DNA from: Hymenobacter metallilatus
Lineage (GTDB): Bacteria > Bacteroidota > Bacteroidia > Cytophagales > Hymenobacteraceae
Direction of reading: 5' to 3'
NCBI RefSeq assembly: GCF_003944705.1
Contig: NZ_RWIS01000021.1
Span: 1 to 43,805, forward strand
Length of the DNA: 43,805 bases
Position numbers and translations under genes: made by a program
Shown: piece after piece, positions 32,380-40,510 of the stretch
How positions within the stretch are numbered: the first letter of the stretch is position 1
Layout of the letters: every line of letters starts with the position of its first letter
The notes under the pieces: model-generated
What the model was told of the DNA's origin: nothing
The model's input: only the letters and a program-made list of their open reading frames with translations
Database searches by the model: none

Positions 32380-33039
32380 ATGATCTACACGGTAGGTGGC
32401 ATTAAGGGAGGCAGTGGTAAAACCACAATAGCAACGAATCTGACGATCTACCTGCTCCAGCAAGGCCGCGATGTCATCCTCATTGATGCCGATGACCAAG
32501 AGTCGGCTACGGACTTCACATCCTTCCGTCACCAGTCGCTCGATGGGGACCTGGGTTACACGGCCGTTAAAGTAACGGGCCGGGAACTCAATGCCCAGGT
32601 GCAACGCCTGGCCACCAAGTGCGACGACATCGTCATTGACACCGGCGGCCGGGATACCGTCAGCCAACGCTCGGCCCTGACGATCTCTCATGTGTACTTG
32701 GTTCCGTTCGCTCCCCGCTCGCTCGACATCTGGACGCTGCGCAAAGTAGAGAACCTGATTGCCGAGGTAGCTCCCTTCAATCCTGGGTTGCGTTCGCTCA
32801 CCTTCATCAACAAGGCTGATGCCCGCGGCACCTATAAGGAGGAAGCGGCTGAGCTGTTGCGGGGATCTGAGTACCTGCAGTTCCTGGAGACATCGGTAGG
32901 CAATCGCATCTCCTTTGCTAATGCTGCTGCTGCTGGCCTGGGCGTATTGGAGATGAAACCAACGGATGAGAAGGCTACTGCTGAAATCAACGAGCTGTGC
33001 CATAGCATGCAATCAGCAGTAGAAGCAACTAAAAAATAA
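32380..33039 (+). CDS. parA: ParA-type partition ATPase
   Basis: 219 residues. Deviant Walker A IKGGSGKTTIATN (8-20), Asp in VILIDADDQESATD, DIVIDTGG, and C-terminal FINKADARGT. Short ParA of the type Ib/VirC1 class, without an N-terminal HTH. It uses ATP-driven DNA-binding cycles to segregate plasmid copies with its centromere-binding partner, here 33116-33424. Both genes are preceded by the same 17-bp repeat. Confidence 0.9.
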   Translation: MIYTVGGIKGGSGKTTIATNLTIYLLQQGRDVILIDADDQESATDFTSFRHQSLDGDLGYTAVKVTGRELNAQVQRLATKCDDIVIDTGGRDTVSQRSALTISHVYLVPFAPRSLDIWTLRKVENLIAEVAPFNPGLRSLTFINKADARGTYKEEAAELLRGSEYLQFLETSVGNRISFANAAAAGLGVLEMKPTDEKATAEINELCHSMQSAVEATKK

Positions 33040-33052
33040 ACCGTTTACGCAT

Positions 33053-33069
33053 CTAGTTTTACAACTAAA
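33053..33069. promoter_or_regulatory. Partition operator repeat, copy 2
   Basis: Second perfect copy of CTAGTTTTACAACTAAA, 47 bp upstream of the ATG at 33116. Degenerate relatives appear downstream (TTAGTTGTAACTA near 33433 and ATTAGTTGTAAACTAAC near 35628), suggesting more binding sites around the partition region. Confidence 0.65.
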
Positions 33070-33115
33070 AAAGGTTGTTTATACAGATGCGTTACGACAA
33101 TACAAAGTACAACCC

Positions 33116-33424
33116 ATGGCCATCAAGAAACCTAAACTGGGCCTCCCTCCTACGCCTCCGACTTCATTGTCCAATGCTGCGATGCAGGAGATGATCAACA
33201 AAGGGGGATCGGTACTCGAGCCGGCTACCAGTACTGCCAAAGCGGAGCCTGAGGAAGACAAACTCAAGTCCTTTACTTTTAAAATCTACGAGAGCGAGTT
33301 GGCGCAGATTCGAGCCATTCAGGACAGCTTACCGAAGCGTGACCGTATTTCTATTCACGATTTTGTATTGGCTGCCGTGAAGGAAAAGATTGGAAAGATG
33401 ACCAAAAAGAGCAACTCAAAATAG
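33116..33424 (+). CDS. Centromere-binding partition protein (ribbon-helix-helix type)
   Basis: 102 residues. A flexible basic/Pro-rich N-terminus (MAIKKPKLGLPPTPPTSL), then a strand-helix-helix region at about 50-100: KSFTFKIYESELAQIRAIQD and RISIHDFVLAAVKEKIGK. This layout matches ParG/ParB partners of type Ib ParA proteins, whose N-terminal arm stimulates the ATPase and whose RHH dimer binds operator repeats. Located 76 bp after parA with its own upstream repeat. Confidence 0.75.
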   Translation: MAIKKPKLGLPPTPPTSLSNAAMQEMINKGGSVLEPATSTAKAEPEEDKLKSFTFKIYESELAQIRAIQDSLPKRDRISIHDFVLAAVKEKIGKMTKKSNSK

Positions 33425-33529
33425 TTGCTTTTTTAGTTGTAACTATAGTTTTGTTTTTAGTTTTATGTTTGCAATGCTATCATTCTGATTGAAAAAGTAT
33501 TATGGCGTAAAGCAATGTGATATCACATC

Positions 33530-34051
33530 ATGTACTACGATGTTTATGCGCTTTCGTCAAAGCGTGACGCAACTACTGTTGAAAATTTTCTCTCACATTT
33601 CTGTGACCGTTCCCTACTCGAACCAGTGGTGGATAGGTGGATACACGTTTCGGCTAACGAGAAGTACCATACTCCAGAGGTAGATATTCCCCTGCACTTT
33701 ATTGCGGAATTAATTGCTTATGCAGTTGCAAACCTGAATCATGCCTTCAACTATTATACTGACGAAGGAATACGAGACAATATTGATTGTGTTATCATCC
33801 AGTTCACTTACGATGGAAAGGTGGTGTTCGGTATCTCCGTTGGATGCACCCAGGATGCGGGAGGTGACAATATTGCTCAGGCTATACAAGTAGAAGCAGA
33901 AATCAGGCAGGTAACGGGAGCGTATAAAAGTTACATCGCAGGAGAATACCCGCCTGCAAGGGATGAAGAACAATTTGACACAGATGTGGCCATGTGGAAA
34001 GAATTACGCGATAGTTTTGAACAGGATCACACTGGCAAAGTCATCAGTTGA
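33530..34051 (+). CDS. Hypothetical protein, possible immunity-type, 173 residues
   Basis: Begins MYYDVYALSSKRDATTVENF, a start ('MYYD.YAL..KR....IE.FL..F') seen in Bacteroidota immunity-like proteins of polymorphic toxin loci (weak recollection). It continues with a mixed alpha/beta domain (CVIIQFTYDGKVVFGISVGC). Before the mini-transposon inserted, its TGA lay three bases upstream of the ATG of the gene now at 34883, so the two formed an operon. Confidence 0.6.
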   Translation: MYYDVYALSSKRDATTVENFLSHFCDRSLLEPVVDRWIHVSANEKYHTPEVDIPLHFIAELIAYAVANLNHAFNYYTDEGIRDNIDCVIIQFTYDGKVVFGISVGCTQDAGGDNIAQAIQVEAEIRQVTGAYKSYIAGEYPPARDEEQFDTDVAMWKELRDSFEQDHTGKVIS

Positions 34052-34058
34052 CATATGA

Positions 34059-34881
34059 GGCGCCCTCTCAGAAAACGGAATACATAGCACGTTAAGGGGT
34101 GAAAAGGAGCCGTGGGGGCTGAAATTTGCCGGGTACGCGTTTGCTCCTCCTCGTATGGAAACTCTATCATGAGAACGCCCTTTATCTGTCTGTTGGTGAT
34201 AATCCTATCATCGTATAGCTCTTGTCACGGCCAAAACGCACCCGATTGTATGGAGCAGTACGCCCACAGTATCGGTTTCAGCCACACGCTATTTATGCCT
34301 ACTTCGCGCTTGGATTCTTCGGCACATGAGGATCCTGTTTTCGAAAACGCGAAAGCTACTGCCACATCGTATTTCTTTTCCGACTTACCCGAACTTGCTC
34401 ACCCTTCGGCCGATACCATCAAGCTCTTTGTTATGGAAACGTCCTTTTTGCCCAAGCGCGTGGACCGATGGGTAAAAGTCCAGCACGGGGATTTGTGTCC
34501 AACCCATGTGCGACATGCCGATCCATTTGCACCCGACCGGCGTACTTATGTGGGATTCAAAACAGCGAGGTTCTTCCGAAAAACTACCGGCAGCTCGCTT
34601 TCCTATTGGAAATACTCTTTATCCGGCGAGGCACTCTATCTGGGTACCACCCACTTCTCTCTGCCTAATCCGCGGTATCGCCCTTGGTTTCACAAGCGCA
34701 AGCGCGCGTTTTTCCATATACCCGTCAAGGTATACTATGTACTAGCACTCAATTGAAGGCTGGCACACAGCCAACCATAAGCATAACACAATGCATAGCC
34801 AAGCCAATTACTTGCGTTTTGTGCACATATATTTTGCAACTTTCTTAACGTGCTATGTATTCCGTTTTCTGAGAGGAGCCC
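34059..34881. mobile_element. Non-autonomous mini-transposon with Tn3-family ends (TIME/MITE-like), 823 bp
   Basis: Terminal inverted repeats of exactly 38 bp: 34059-34096 and 34844-34881, 35 of 38 identical, beginning GG at the outer ends and finishing CACGTTAAG at the inner ends, as in Tn3-family ends (Tn3 itself ends in CACGTTAAG). A perfect 5-bp target duplication TATGA flanks it (34054-34058 and 34882-34886), matching the Tn3-family duplication size. Inside is one lipoprotein gene (34169-34756) and no transposase, so it moves only with a transposase supplied in trans. Confidence 0.88.
34169..34756 (+). CDS. Predicted lipoprotein carried by the mini-transposon
   Basis: 195 residues from ATG 34169 (MRTPFICLLVIILSSYSSC): n-region Arg, hydrophobic core, lipobox YSSC at about 16-19. 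The mature part has DTIKLFVMETSFLPKRVDRW and ends in FHIPVKVYYVLALN. No enzymatic motif or known family. It is the only gene inside the 823-bp Tn3-type element and so its cargo; a surface lipoprotein is an uncommon passenger for such miniature elements. Confidence 0.65.
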   Translation: MRTPFICLLVIILSSYSSCHGQNAPDCMEQYAHSIGFSHTLFMPTSRLDSSAHEDPVFENAKATATSYFFSDLPELAHPSADTIKLFVMETSFLPKRVDRWVKVQHGDLCPTHVRHADPFAPDRRTYVGFKTARFFRKTTGSSLSYWKYSLSGEALYLGTTHFSLPNPRYRPWFHKRKRAFFHIPVKVYYVLALN

Positions 34882-34882
34882 T

Positions 34883-35398
34883 ATGAAACAGCACAGACCA
34901 TCAGTTACTGTTCACTGCTGGTGGCCAAACTGGAATATACTGGCCGCGGGGTTGGTAGTGGGTGCTCCTGGAATAGGAGCAGCGTTATTTAGTTTCGGAA
35001 GAGAATTTTCGTGGGAAACAATTGCTGGCGCTATTGTCGGCATTTTCGGACTGGTTTACGGCTTGGCATATTGCCACATCACGGTTACTCCTTGGGTGAT
35101 TCAAGTTCGTGGTAGTGGTTTTCTGAAACCATACTATAGCATCCCAATAGAAGAGGTGATGATACACGGCCGATGGGCAACAGGTGAGCAGGCTTTGGTA
35201 ACTCAGCAGGAACAAGCCGGACTTTACATTGGGATAGATGAGGACTGGGATACGGGAGTGCCCTACCTTGAACTGCAGTTTTATGGGGAAGATATACCTA
35301 ATTGCTTCCGGGCGAATGATTATGCCCGAGTAAAAGAAGCCATTGCTTTAATGCTTGCCCAGCGCGCGAACTTAGAAGGAAGTAAGCTAACAGACTAG
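34883..35398 (+). CDS. Membrane protein, 171 residues, start codon retained in a transposon target duplication
   Basis: ATG at 34883 (MKQHRPSVTVHCWWPNWNIL). Two hydrophobic segments, NILAAGLVVGAPGIGAALFSF and IAGAIVGIFGLVYGLAYCHI, then a cytoplasmic PH-like beta domain (VTPWVIQVRGSGFLKPYYSI, YLELQFYGEDIPNCF). The start codon is part of the TATGA duplication made by the element at 34059-34881, so the coding sequence is intact but separated from its former upstream partner (33530-34051). Any expression must now come from the element or its right end. Confidence 0.65.
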   Translation: MKQHRPSVTVHCWWPNWNILAAGLVVGAPGIGAALFSFGREFSWETIAGAIVGIFGLVYGLAYCHITVTPWVIQVRGSGFLKPYYSIPIEEVMIHGRWATGEQALVTQQEQAGLYIGIDEDWDTGVPYLELQFYGEDIPNCFRANDYARVKEAIALMLAQRANLEGSKLTD

Positions 35399-35401
35399 AT
35401 G

Positions 35402-35423
35402 GGTTATCGACCAATCGATAACC
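35402..35423. terminator. Perfect 9-bp hairpin after the membrane protein gene
   Basis: GGTTATCGA (35402-35410) / TCGATAACC (35415-35423) with loop CCAA, three bases after the stop codon. It is followed by a run of A, not T, so it may be an RNA 3'-end stabiliser or a protein site, not a classical terminator. Confidence 0.5.
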
Positions 35424-35639
35424 AAAAAACAGCTTTGATAAGATTGAATCCAGTGTGACCTTCTCATAACAGGGGGCCTTCTTCCAAAGAGGCGGATTTA
35501 TACGCTTAGCCAGATTATCGAAAAGGGTCAATTTCCTGATAGGCCCCTACGATTGGTACATGACTGTATGAATCACAACGATGTATCGTTGTTTTAAACT
35601 AAATATGGAAGTTATATAGGTTGTAAAATTAGTTGTAAA

Positions 35640-36410
35640 CTAACTGCTCAATAAATAGTGATTCAGTGATTTAATGTGCTGAGATAGCATAAATATCCGA
35701 AATACATCTAAGTCTTCACTTTGACGGCTAACTTCCAATGCTGCGAAGTACTCTCTCTTATCCTCCCGAAACACAACAGTGAGAGGCTGCCCGAAATACT
35801 GTTGGATGTAGTTCATCAGCAGACGGGAGGTGCGGCCGTTGCCGTCATTGAACGGATGAATACTCACGAGTTGCTGGTGCGCATCAAAGGCGATGTGCAG
35901 TTGGTCCTGCAGCGTTGTGGCGGCATCCATGCGTTGCCGGAGCCTTTGGGTAAGCTGCTCCACCAGGGCAGGAACCTTCTGGGCATTGGGGAATGAACTG
36001 GCCCCGATGATGGATACCTTGTCGACGCGGAAGTCGCCCCGGGCAGCATCCGTACTACCCAGGATGCTGTTGGTTCGCAATCCGGTAGTCCGCATCACCG
36101 CGCCGGCCAGCTCCTGCAGCAGCTGCACCGAGACGGGGCGCTTCTCGTCGGCCCACTGCAGGGCCATATCCAATGCCTGCGCATGGTCGGCCAGCATGTC
36201 GTAACCGTCCCACGGAAGTGTTGGGTCGATAACGGCCTCTTCCTTCACCAAGAAGTCGAAGGCCGACTGCACGGTTACCCGCGAGCCCTCGATCATCGTT
36301 GAGTGGGCCGATACCAGCACGTGGTTCAACTGCTGACGTGATAGCCTATCTGCCTCGGGCAGTTGGTGCACCAAGGCAGTCAGACGCTCAATCTCTTCCC
36401 ACTCACTCAT
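35640..36410 (-). CDS. fic: Fic family AMP-transferase
   Basis: 256 residues. Canonical catalytic loop HPFNDGNGRTSR at about 185-196 (catalytic His185). N-terminal inhibitory motif STMIEG at 37-42, the class II arrangement in which the glutamate blocks ATP. Fic proteins transfer AMP from ATP to target proteins; plasmid copies often act as toxin-like or stability modules. Its ATG overlaps the stop of the upstream 96-residue gene (ATGA), so the two are translationally coupled. Codon use matches the plasmid backbone. Confidence 0.92.
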   Translation of the reverse strand: MSEWEEIERLTALVHQLPEADRLSRQQLNHVLVSAHSTMIEGSRVTVQSAFDFLVKEEAVIDPTLPWDGYDMLADHAQALDMALQWADEKRPVSVQLLQELAGAVMRTTGLRTNSILGSTDAARGDFRVDKVSIIGASSFPNAQKVPALVEQLTQRLRQRMDAATTLQDQLHIAFDAHQQLVSIHPFNDGNGRTSRLLMNYIQQYFGQPLTVVFREDKREYFAALEVSRQSEDLDVFRIFMLSQHIKSLNHYLLSS

Positions 36411-36697
36411 GCCGCCATGGCCTGGCGCAGGCGGTCAACGTCGACGGTGGCCAGTGCGATCGGATACTCCAGTCCGGAGACGTGGATGACCTGGTGGGCC
36501 CAGGCTGCCAGATCGTGCGCGTAGATGACGGGCCGGTCAGTGGCATCATGATACACCGTCTTGCCTTGCATGAACGCCTCTACGCTGGCGCGTAGCGGAG
36601 CCGGGATGTCTTCCAGGGCCTTATCCCGCGGATCAGTCAGTAAGTGCGTTAGATAGGCTCTGAGCGCACGATAGGCTTCTTGGTTGTGAGAGGTCAT
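36407..36697 (-). CDS. Small protein coupled to Fic, 96 residues
   Basis: MTSHNQEAYRALRAYLTHLL, then DIPAPLRASVEAFMQGKTVY and YAHDLAAWAHQVIHVSGLEY. Mostly helical, no known motif. It precedes fic in the same operon with a four-base overlap. In class I Fic modules a separate small protein carries the inhibitory helix; here Fic has its own, and this protein lacks the S/T-x-x-x-E-G/N motif, so it may be a regulator or partner of another kind. Confidence 0.65.
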   Translation of the reverse strand: MTSHNQEAYRALRAYLTHLLTDPRDKALEDIPAPLRASVEAFMQGKTVYHDATDRPVIYAHDLAAWAHQVIHVSGLEYPIALATVDVDRLRQAMAA

Positions 36698-36723
36698 GGC
36701 AGGGTAGGGGAGAGAGCCCCAGA

Positions 36724-37662
36724 CTAAGCGGTCTTGGCCGGCGATTTGAGCCCGAGTACGGTCAACAGTAGACCGGCCGGGTTCTTATCAGCCTTGATCT
36801 TGTCGGTCTTAAGGCGGTACATAAACTTGAACAGCTCATTTACGAGTCCTTCATCCCCGATGATTTGGGCAACCAGCTTTTGGTCTTTGATGCCGAGCGA
36901 CTCCAGGTGCCGGCGAGCCATCAGCACCTTTGCCTGCTCCGGGGATTCATCAAATGGAATCGGGAGTTGCTTGGGCTGCTGTTTGGTCACGTAGAAGCGC
37001 ACGGCGTTGAAGGAGCGCCCCTGCTTTAGCAGGGTATAGCCGATCTTGAGTTCCGTGTTCTCATTGATCTGGCGCACGGCAATGTCCAGTACCTTGGCCT
37101 TCAGGTCACTGATGCGCTGAAACTGCTCCGGTTCTTTCCCTTTCGGATCTTTGAGTCGAAGCATCAGCTTGAACTCGTCCAGATCATAGGTCTTCGTTTC
37201 CCCGATGTCCTTCCACTGCGAAGCCATCTGGTAGATGCGCTTGGCATACTTGCTCGATATCTTCAGGGCGGAGAACAGCTGGAAGGAAGTGAAGTTGTTC
37301 TTCAGCTCGAACAGGTACGGGCGGATATCCTCCGAGAGGCGGATACGCAGGAAGCCCTGGCCCTTGACGTACTCCACCTTCTGGAACATCCACAGCTGCA
37401 CGTACGAGTGGTCGTTCTCCACCTCGAACATGCGCGAGCCCATAGACTCGGTTGCTTCCTTCAGCTGCTTGTAGTGCCACTCCCGTCCGGTCATGGCCAC
37501 AACCTCGTTCATGTGAATCTGGTACTCTTGGTTGGGCTTATCTTCGCGGCGTAGCTTGGAGAGCAGGAAGAACAGCAGATCCAGTTGGCAAGCCGTGTAA
37601 TCGTAGCGGGCCGTAGTGATGGCATTATGCTGTCTGACTTCCAGTGATTCAGATGCTTCCAT
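36724..37662 (-). CDS. repB: Plasmid replication initiator (Rep_3/RepB family)
   Basis: 312 residues from the ATG at 37662 (MEASESLEVRQHNAITTARY). The open frame runs on to 37920 through the iterons, but those codons (repeated KTTFYQL) are only the iteron sequence read in frame. Two winged-helix domains as in Rep_3 proteins: TACQLDLLFFLLSKLRRED, YFLF-type LSEDIRPYLFELKNNFTSFQ, SSKYAKRIYQMASQW and DLDEFKLMLRLKD. It binds the adjacent 21-bp iterons to start and limit replication. The short C-terminal extension is uncharacterised. It faces away from the iterons, the usual order. Confidence 0.9.
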   Translation of the reverse strand: MEASESLEVRQHNAITTARYDYTACQLDLLFFLLSKLRREDKPNQEYQIHMNEVVAMTGREWHYKQLKEATESMGSRMFEVENDHSYVQLWMFQKVEYVKGQGFLRIRLSEDIRPYLFELKNNFTSFQLFSALKISSKYAKRIYQMASQWKDIGETKTYDLDEFKLMLRLKDPKGKEPEQFQRISDLKAKVLDIAVRQINENTELKIGYTLLKQGRSFNAVRFYVTKQQPKQLPIPFDESPEQAKVLMARRHLESLGIKDQKLVAQIIGDEGLVNELFKFMYRLKTDKIKADKNPAGLLLTVLGLKSPAKTA

Positions 37663-37713
37663 AGGGGAACGGGATAGATCACAAATATAGAAAAGCAACG
37701 AAAAACTACAACT

Positions 37714-37851
37714 GTTTTTATAAGACGTTTTTAACTGATAAAAAGTCGTTTTTATCTCCTGAAGTGACTGATAAAAAGTCGTTTTTAACTGATAAAAAGT
37801 CGTAGTTCGCTGATAAAAAGTCGTTTTTAACTGATAAAAAGTCGTTTTTAA
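37714..37851. repeat. Replication iterons, 21-bp period
   Basis: Copies of CTGATAAAAAGTCGTTTTTA start at 37735, 37768, 37789, 37810 and 37831, the last four exactly 21 bp apart (two helical turns). The copy at 37789 has a divergent right end and a decayed sixth copy (15/21) sits at 37714. They lie directly upstream of repB on its promoter side, so they serve as Rep-binding sites for replication and probably autorepression. Confidence 0.92.
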
Positions 37852-38819
37852 ATCACATATTAAACAGTATATCAATGAGTTGTGAGCCCTGCAAATAGAC
37901 AAATACCTAAAAATACACAAGTTGTTGATACGCGCGCGAGTCCAAAACGATAGCTTTTAAGATGTGAGTATATAGCTCAAAAGGGGCATGGAAAAAGCAG
38001 CAAAACGGAAAGCACAAAGAAGTCCAAAACCGGATTAAGTGATTGCACTATTTTAATACTTAATTATACTTTAATTATTCGTGTGCCCAGTCTCTGTTTT
38101 ACTTTATGTACTGTCACTGTATGATCATAGTCACCACTCTCATCCGTTTGAGAATCCCAACAAGTTGTAAAAACGACTTTTTATCAGTCAGTCCAGACTC
38201 ACAGCTGTCCTGTGAGGGGTCATGCTGTTGTAAAGCCTGCTTTGACAGGGTATGACTGATAAAAAGTAGTTTTTCAGATGTGCCTTTTCTACTCCAATTG
38301 CCAGACACAAAAGCGGTGTTACGAGTCATTAGGACCTAGGATTCTTTGTTGGCAGTAAATGCTGGCAATTTGAATTTTATAAAGGTCGATGGGTAACCAG
38401 TGATTCTACTGATGCTGCAGCCACACCATGTGCAGTAGGGGCGGAGGGGTAATAGCCACGTTGATCAGAGCAAGGGTGATCTGCTCATCGCACCACAAAT
38501 GGGTAGAACTGCCGGGTATAAAAAGCTGACCTATTCAAGCTGCTCAACGACCTACTGGTGATAGAACCATCATACAGTAAATAGATCCTTGCAACATGAC
38601 CAACTATGCCCGGAGAGAGGAGTATCGCCTTATGTATAAATCATAAACCGGAAGCTGTAATAGCTAGAGAATATACACTTCCTTCGGAAGAGAGTAGCAA
38701 TAGAACAGACAAGCAAACCGTTAGAACAGGCGCAACGATTTTCGTTCAATGTATAACCCACTACACATTGACCAAACGCGAGGGCCCTTTTAATTACCAC
38801 GCATCTTATCTATTTGATC
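37852..38819. other. Candidate origin and oriT region, no gene
   Basis: About 970 bases without a supported ORF. It holds two outlying iterons: an inverted copy at 38168-38187 and a direct one with one mismatch at 38256-38274, forming a divergent pair. A very AT-rich stretch at 38047-38080 could be the melting region. Between 38600 and 38819, upstream of the relaxase, a small hairpin CTTCC-TTC-GGAAG (38678-38690) and nearby short repeats may belong to oriT; this is tentative. Confidence 0.6.
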
Positions 38820-40475
38820 ATGGCCTTTGCTATCATTCGCGTCACGAAAATCGCCAGCCGTGAGCAGGCGCAGAGCGCGGCTCATCACAACTACCGGACG
38901 CAGGACACGCCTAACGCCGACCCAGCTCTGCGGCACCTCAACCAAGAGTTAATCAATCACGAGCAACGCAGCTACTGGGATCTGGCCAATGAGCGTATCG
39001 CCGAGCTACAGCTGCCGCGCCTGCGGAAAGATGCTGTCCGGGTAGTGGAAGTCTTACTCACGGCCAGTGAGGAGAAGTTTCCCAAAGATCCAGCAACCGG
39101 CCAGCGGGCAGACATCCGGGGCTCACAATGGGTGAAGGATAATCTGGACTTTTTGCAGAAACGCTACGGTGCCCAGAACGTCATCGGGTGTATGCTGCAC
39201 CAGGACGAGAGCACTCCCCACTTGCATGCTATGGTCGTTCCGATTACTCAGGAGCAGCGCCTGCATAAGGGTGAAAAGGTGGGGGCTGCCGAGCGGCTAT
39301 CAGCCCGGGATTTGTTCAGCCCCGTGGCCTTGCGGCAACTGCAAACCGACTATGCCCAAGTCATGGCACCCTACGGACTTAAGCGGGGTGTAATGTACAG
39401 CACGGCTGTGCACGAAGATGTACGTCGCTATTATGGGGCCCAGAAAACCAGTCAGCAGGAACTGGCGGAGTTGACCAAGCCCTTGACCCACGTTCCCTTC
39501 CAGCTGCTGGCCATGAAGGCACTGGAGCGGGTCAGCCCGCAGGCGTATCTGGAGCGGGAGCAGGCTCGGTTGAATGAGCATGCCGCCCAACAGGTGGCCG
39601 CCGTCAACGCCAAGCTGGCGCAGGTCTCGACCATCGCCACAGCTAATACGCTGGCACAGGAACGGGTTCGTATCCTGGAAAAGCAACTGGCCACCAGTAA
39701 GGAGCACGAGCAGCGATTGGCGGCACAGTTGGCCCAAAATACACAAGTGCTGGCGGAAAAGGAGAAGGCTTTATCCAACGTGCAGGGACAGTACCACCGC
39801 CTGATTGTCCGGACGCTGCAGGGGGAAGAATTGAACGCCAATCAGACGGAGTTTGGCAGCAAGCAACAAGCCCGCAGCCGGCAACGGGCGGAGCATTTGA
39901 TCACCACCGCGTTGCGGGGGGCGGTAACGGATGCGAAGCAGGTAAAAGAGATGCTGGACCAGCAAGGCTATAAACTCTTCAGAAATAAGGAAGGTATACT
40001 CATCCTGCGGGAGTCAGAAACTGCCGTGCAGCTTACGGTAGTCTCCTTGCGAATCAATGGCCAGCCGTTGAAGGAACAAATGAAGCAAGCCGTCGAACGT
40101 ACCAAACGGGAGCAATTGCAAGAGCAGTTGCAGCAAAAGAGGCTGGAGGTCGCGCGCCATCCGCACGCAATGCACGCCACCATTACGGTACAGGAGGCGG
40201 GCAAGGCAGAGCGCATTGCAACGGTGTTGGAAAAGGCCGGCGCCAGTGTCTGGAAGGCCGCGGTATTACCCGATAAGCGTACGGCTTTAAGCGTGAGCTA
40301 CGTCTTTGATTGGACTACCGTGGAAAGCATCAACACCGTATTTCGCCAAGCGCGACAAGCGGAAGGCGTAGAGGTACAGGAAGATTATACGCACTGCAAC
40401 AGGCGCGAAGGTGCGGTACGTATGATTGAGCGCGAACGAGAGCCAAAGGGAATGGATCGGGGAATATCTATGTAA
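38820..40475 (+). CDS. mobV: MobV-type relaxase (Mob/Pre family)
   Basis: 551 residues from the ATG at 38820 (MAFAIIRVTKIASREQAQSA). MobV motifs: motif I AHHNYRTQDTPNADP near 21-35, motif III HQDESTPHLHAMVVPI (about 127-142) with the metal-binding His residues and the catalytic HxDExTPHxH pattern. The C-terminal part is a long coiled coil (about 240-350) followed by an unrecognised domain. It nicks oriT and leads single-strand transfer; with no mating-pair genes here the plasmid is mobilisable, not self-transmissible. It is convergent with the restriction gene, which ends 36 bp further on. Confidence 0.92.
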   Translation: MAFAIIRVTKIASREQAQSAAHHNYRTQDTPNADPALRHLNQELINHEQRSYWDLANERIAELQLPRLRKDAVRVVEVLLTASEEKFPKDPATGQRADIRGSQWVKDNLDFLQKRYGAQNVIGCMLHQDESTPHLHAMVVPITQEQRLHKGEKVGAAERLSARDLFSPVALRQLQTDYAQVMAPYGLKRGVMYSTAVHEDVRRYYGAQKTSQQELAELTKPLTHVPFQLLAMKALERVSPQAYLEREQARLNEHAAQQVAAVNAKLAQVSTIATANTLAQERVRILEKQLATSKEHEQRLAAQLAQNTQVLAEKEKALSNVQGQYHRLIVRTLQGEELNANQTEFGSKQQARSRQRAEHLITTALRGAVTDAKQVKEMLDQQGYKLFRNKEGILILRESETAVQLTVVSLRINGQPLKEQMKQAVERTKREQLQEQLQQKRLEVARHPHAMHATITVQEAGKAERIATVLEKAGASVWKAAVLPDKRTALSVSYVFDWTTVESINTVFRQARQAEGVEVQEDYTHCNRREGAVRMIEREREPKGMDRGISM

Positions 40476-40510
40476 GAGCCTCTTCATTATAGACAGACCC
40501 TGCCCGTATG

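Noticed and set aside
37663..37920. N-terminal extension of the replication initiator
   Set aside because: The extra codons are the iterons read in frame (repeated KTTFYQL); the ATG at 37662 begins the conserved part.
38606..38863. 85-codon ORF upstream of mobV
   Set aside because: It overlaps the relaxase start and the likely oriT, and its composition is unlike neighbouring proteins.
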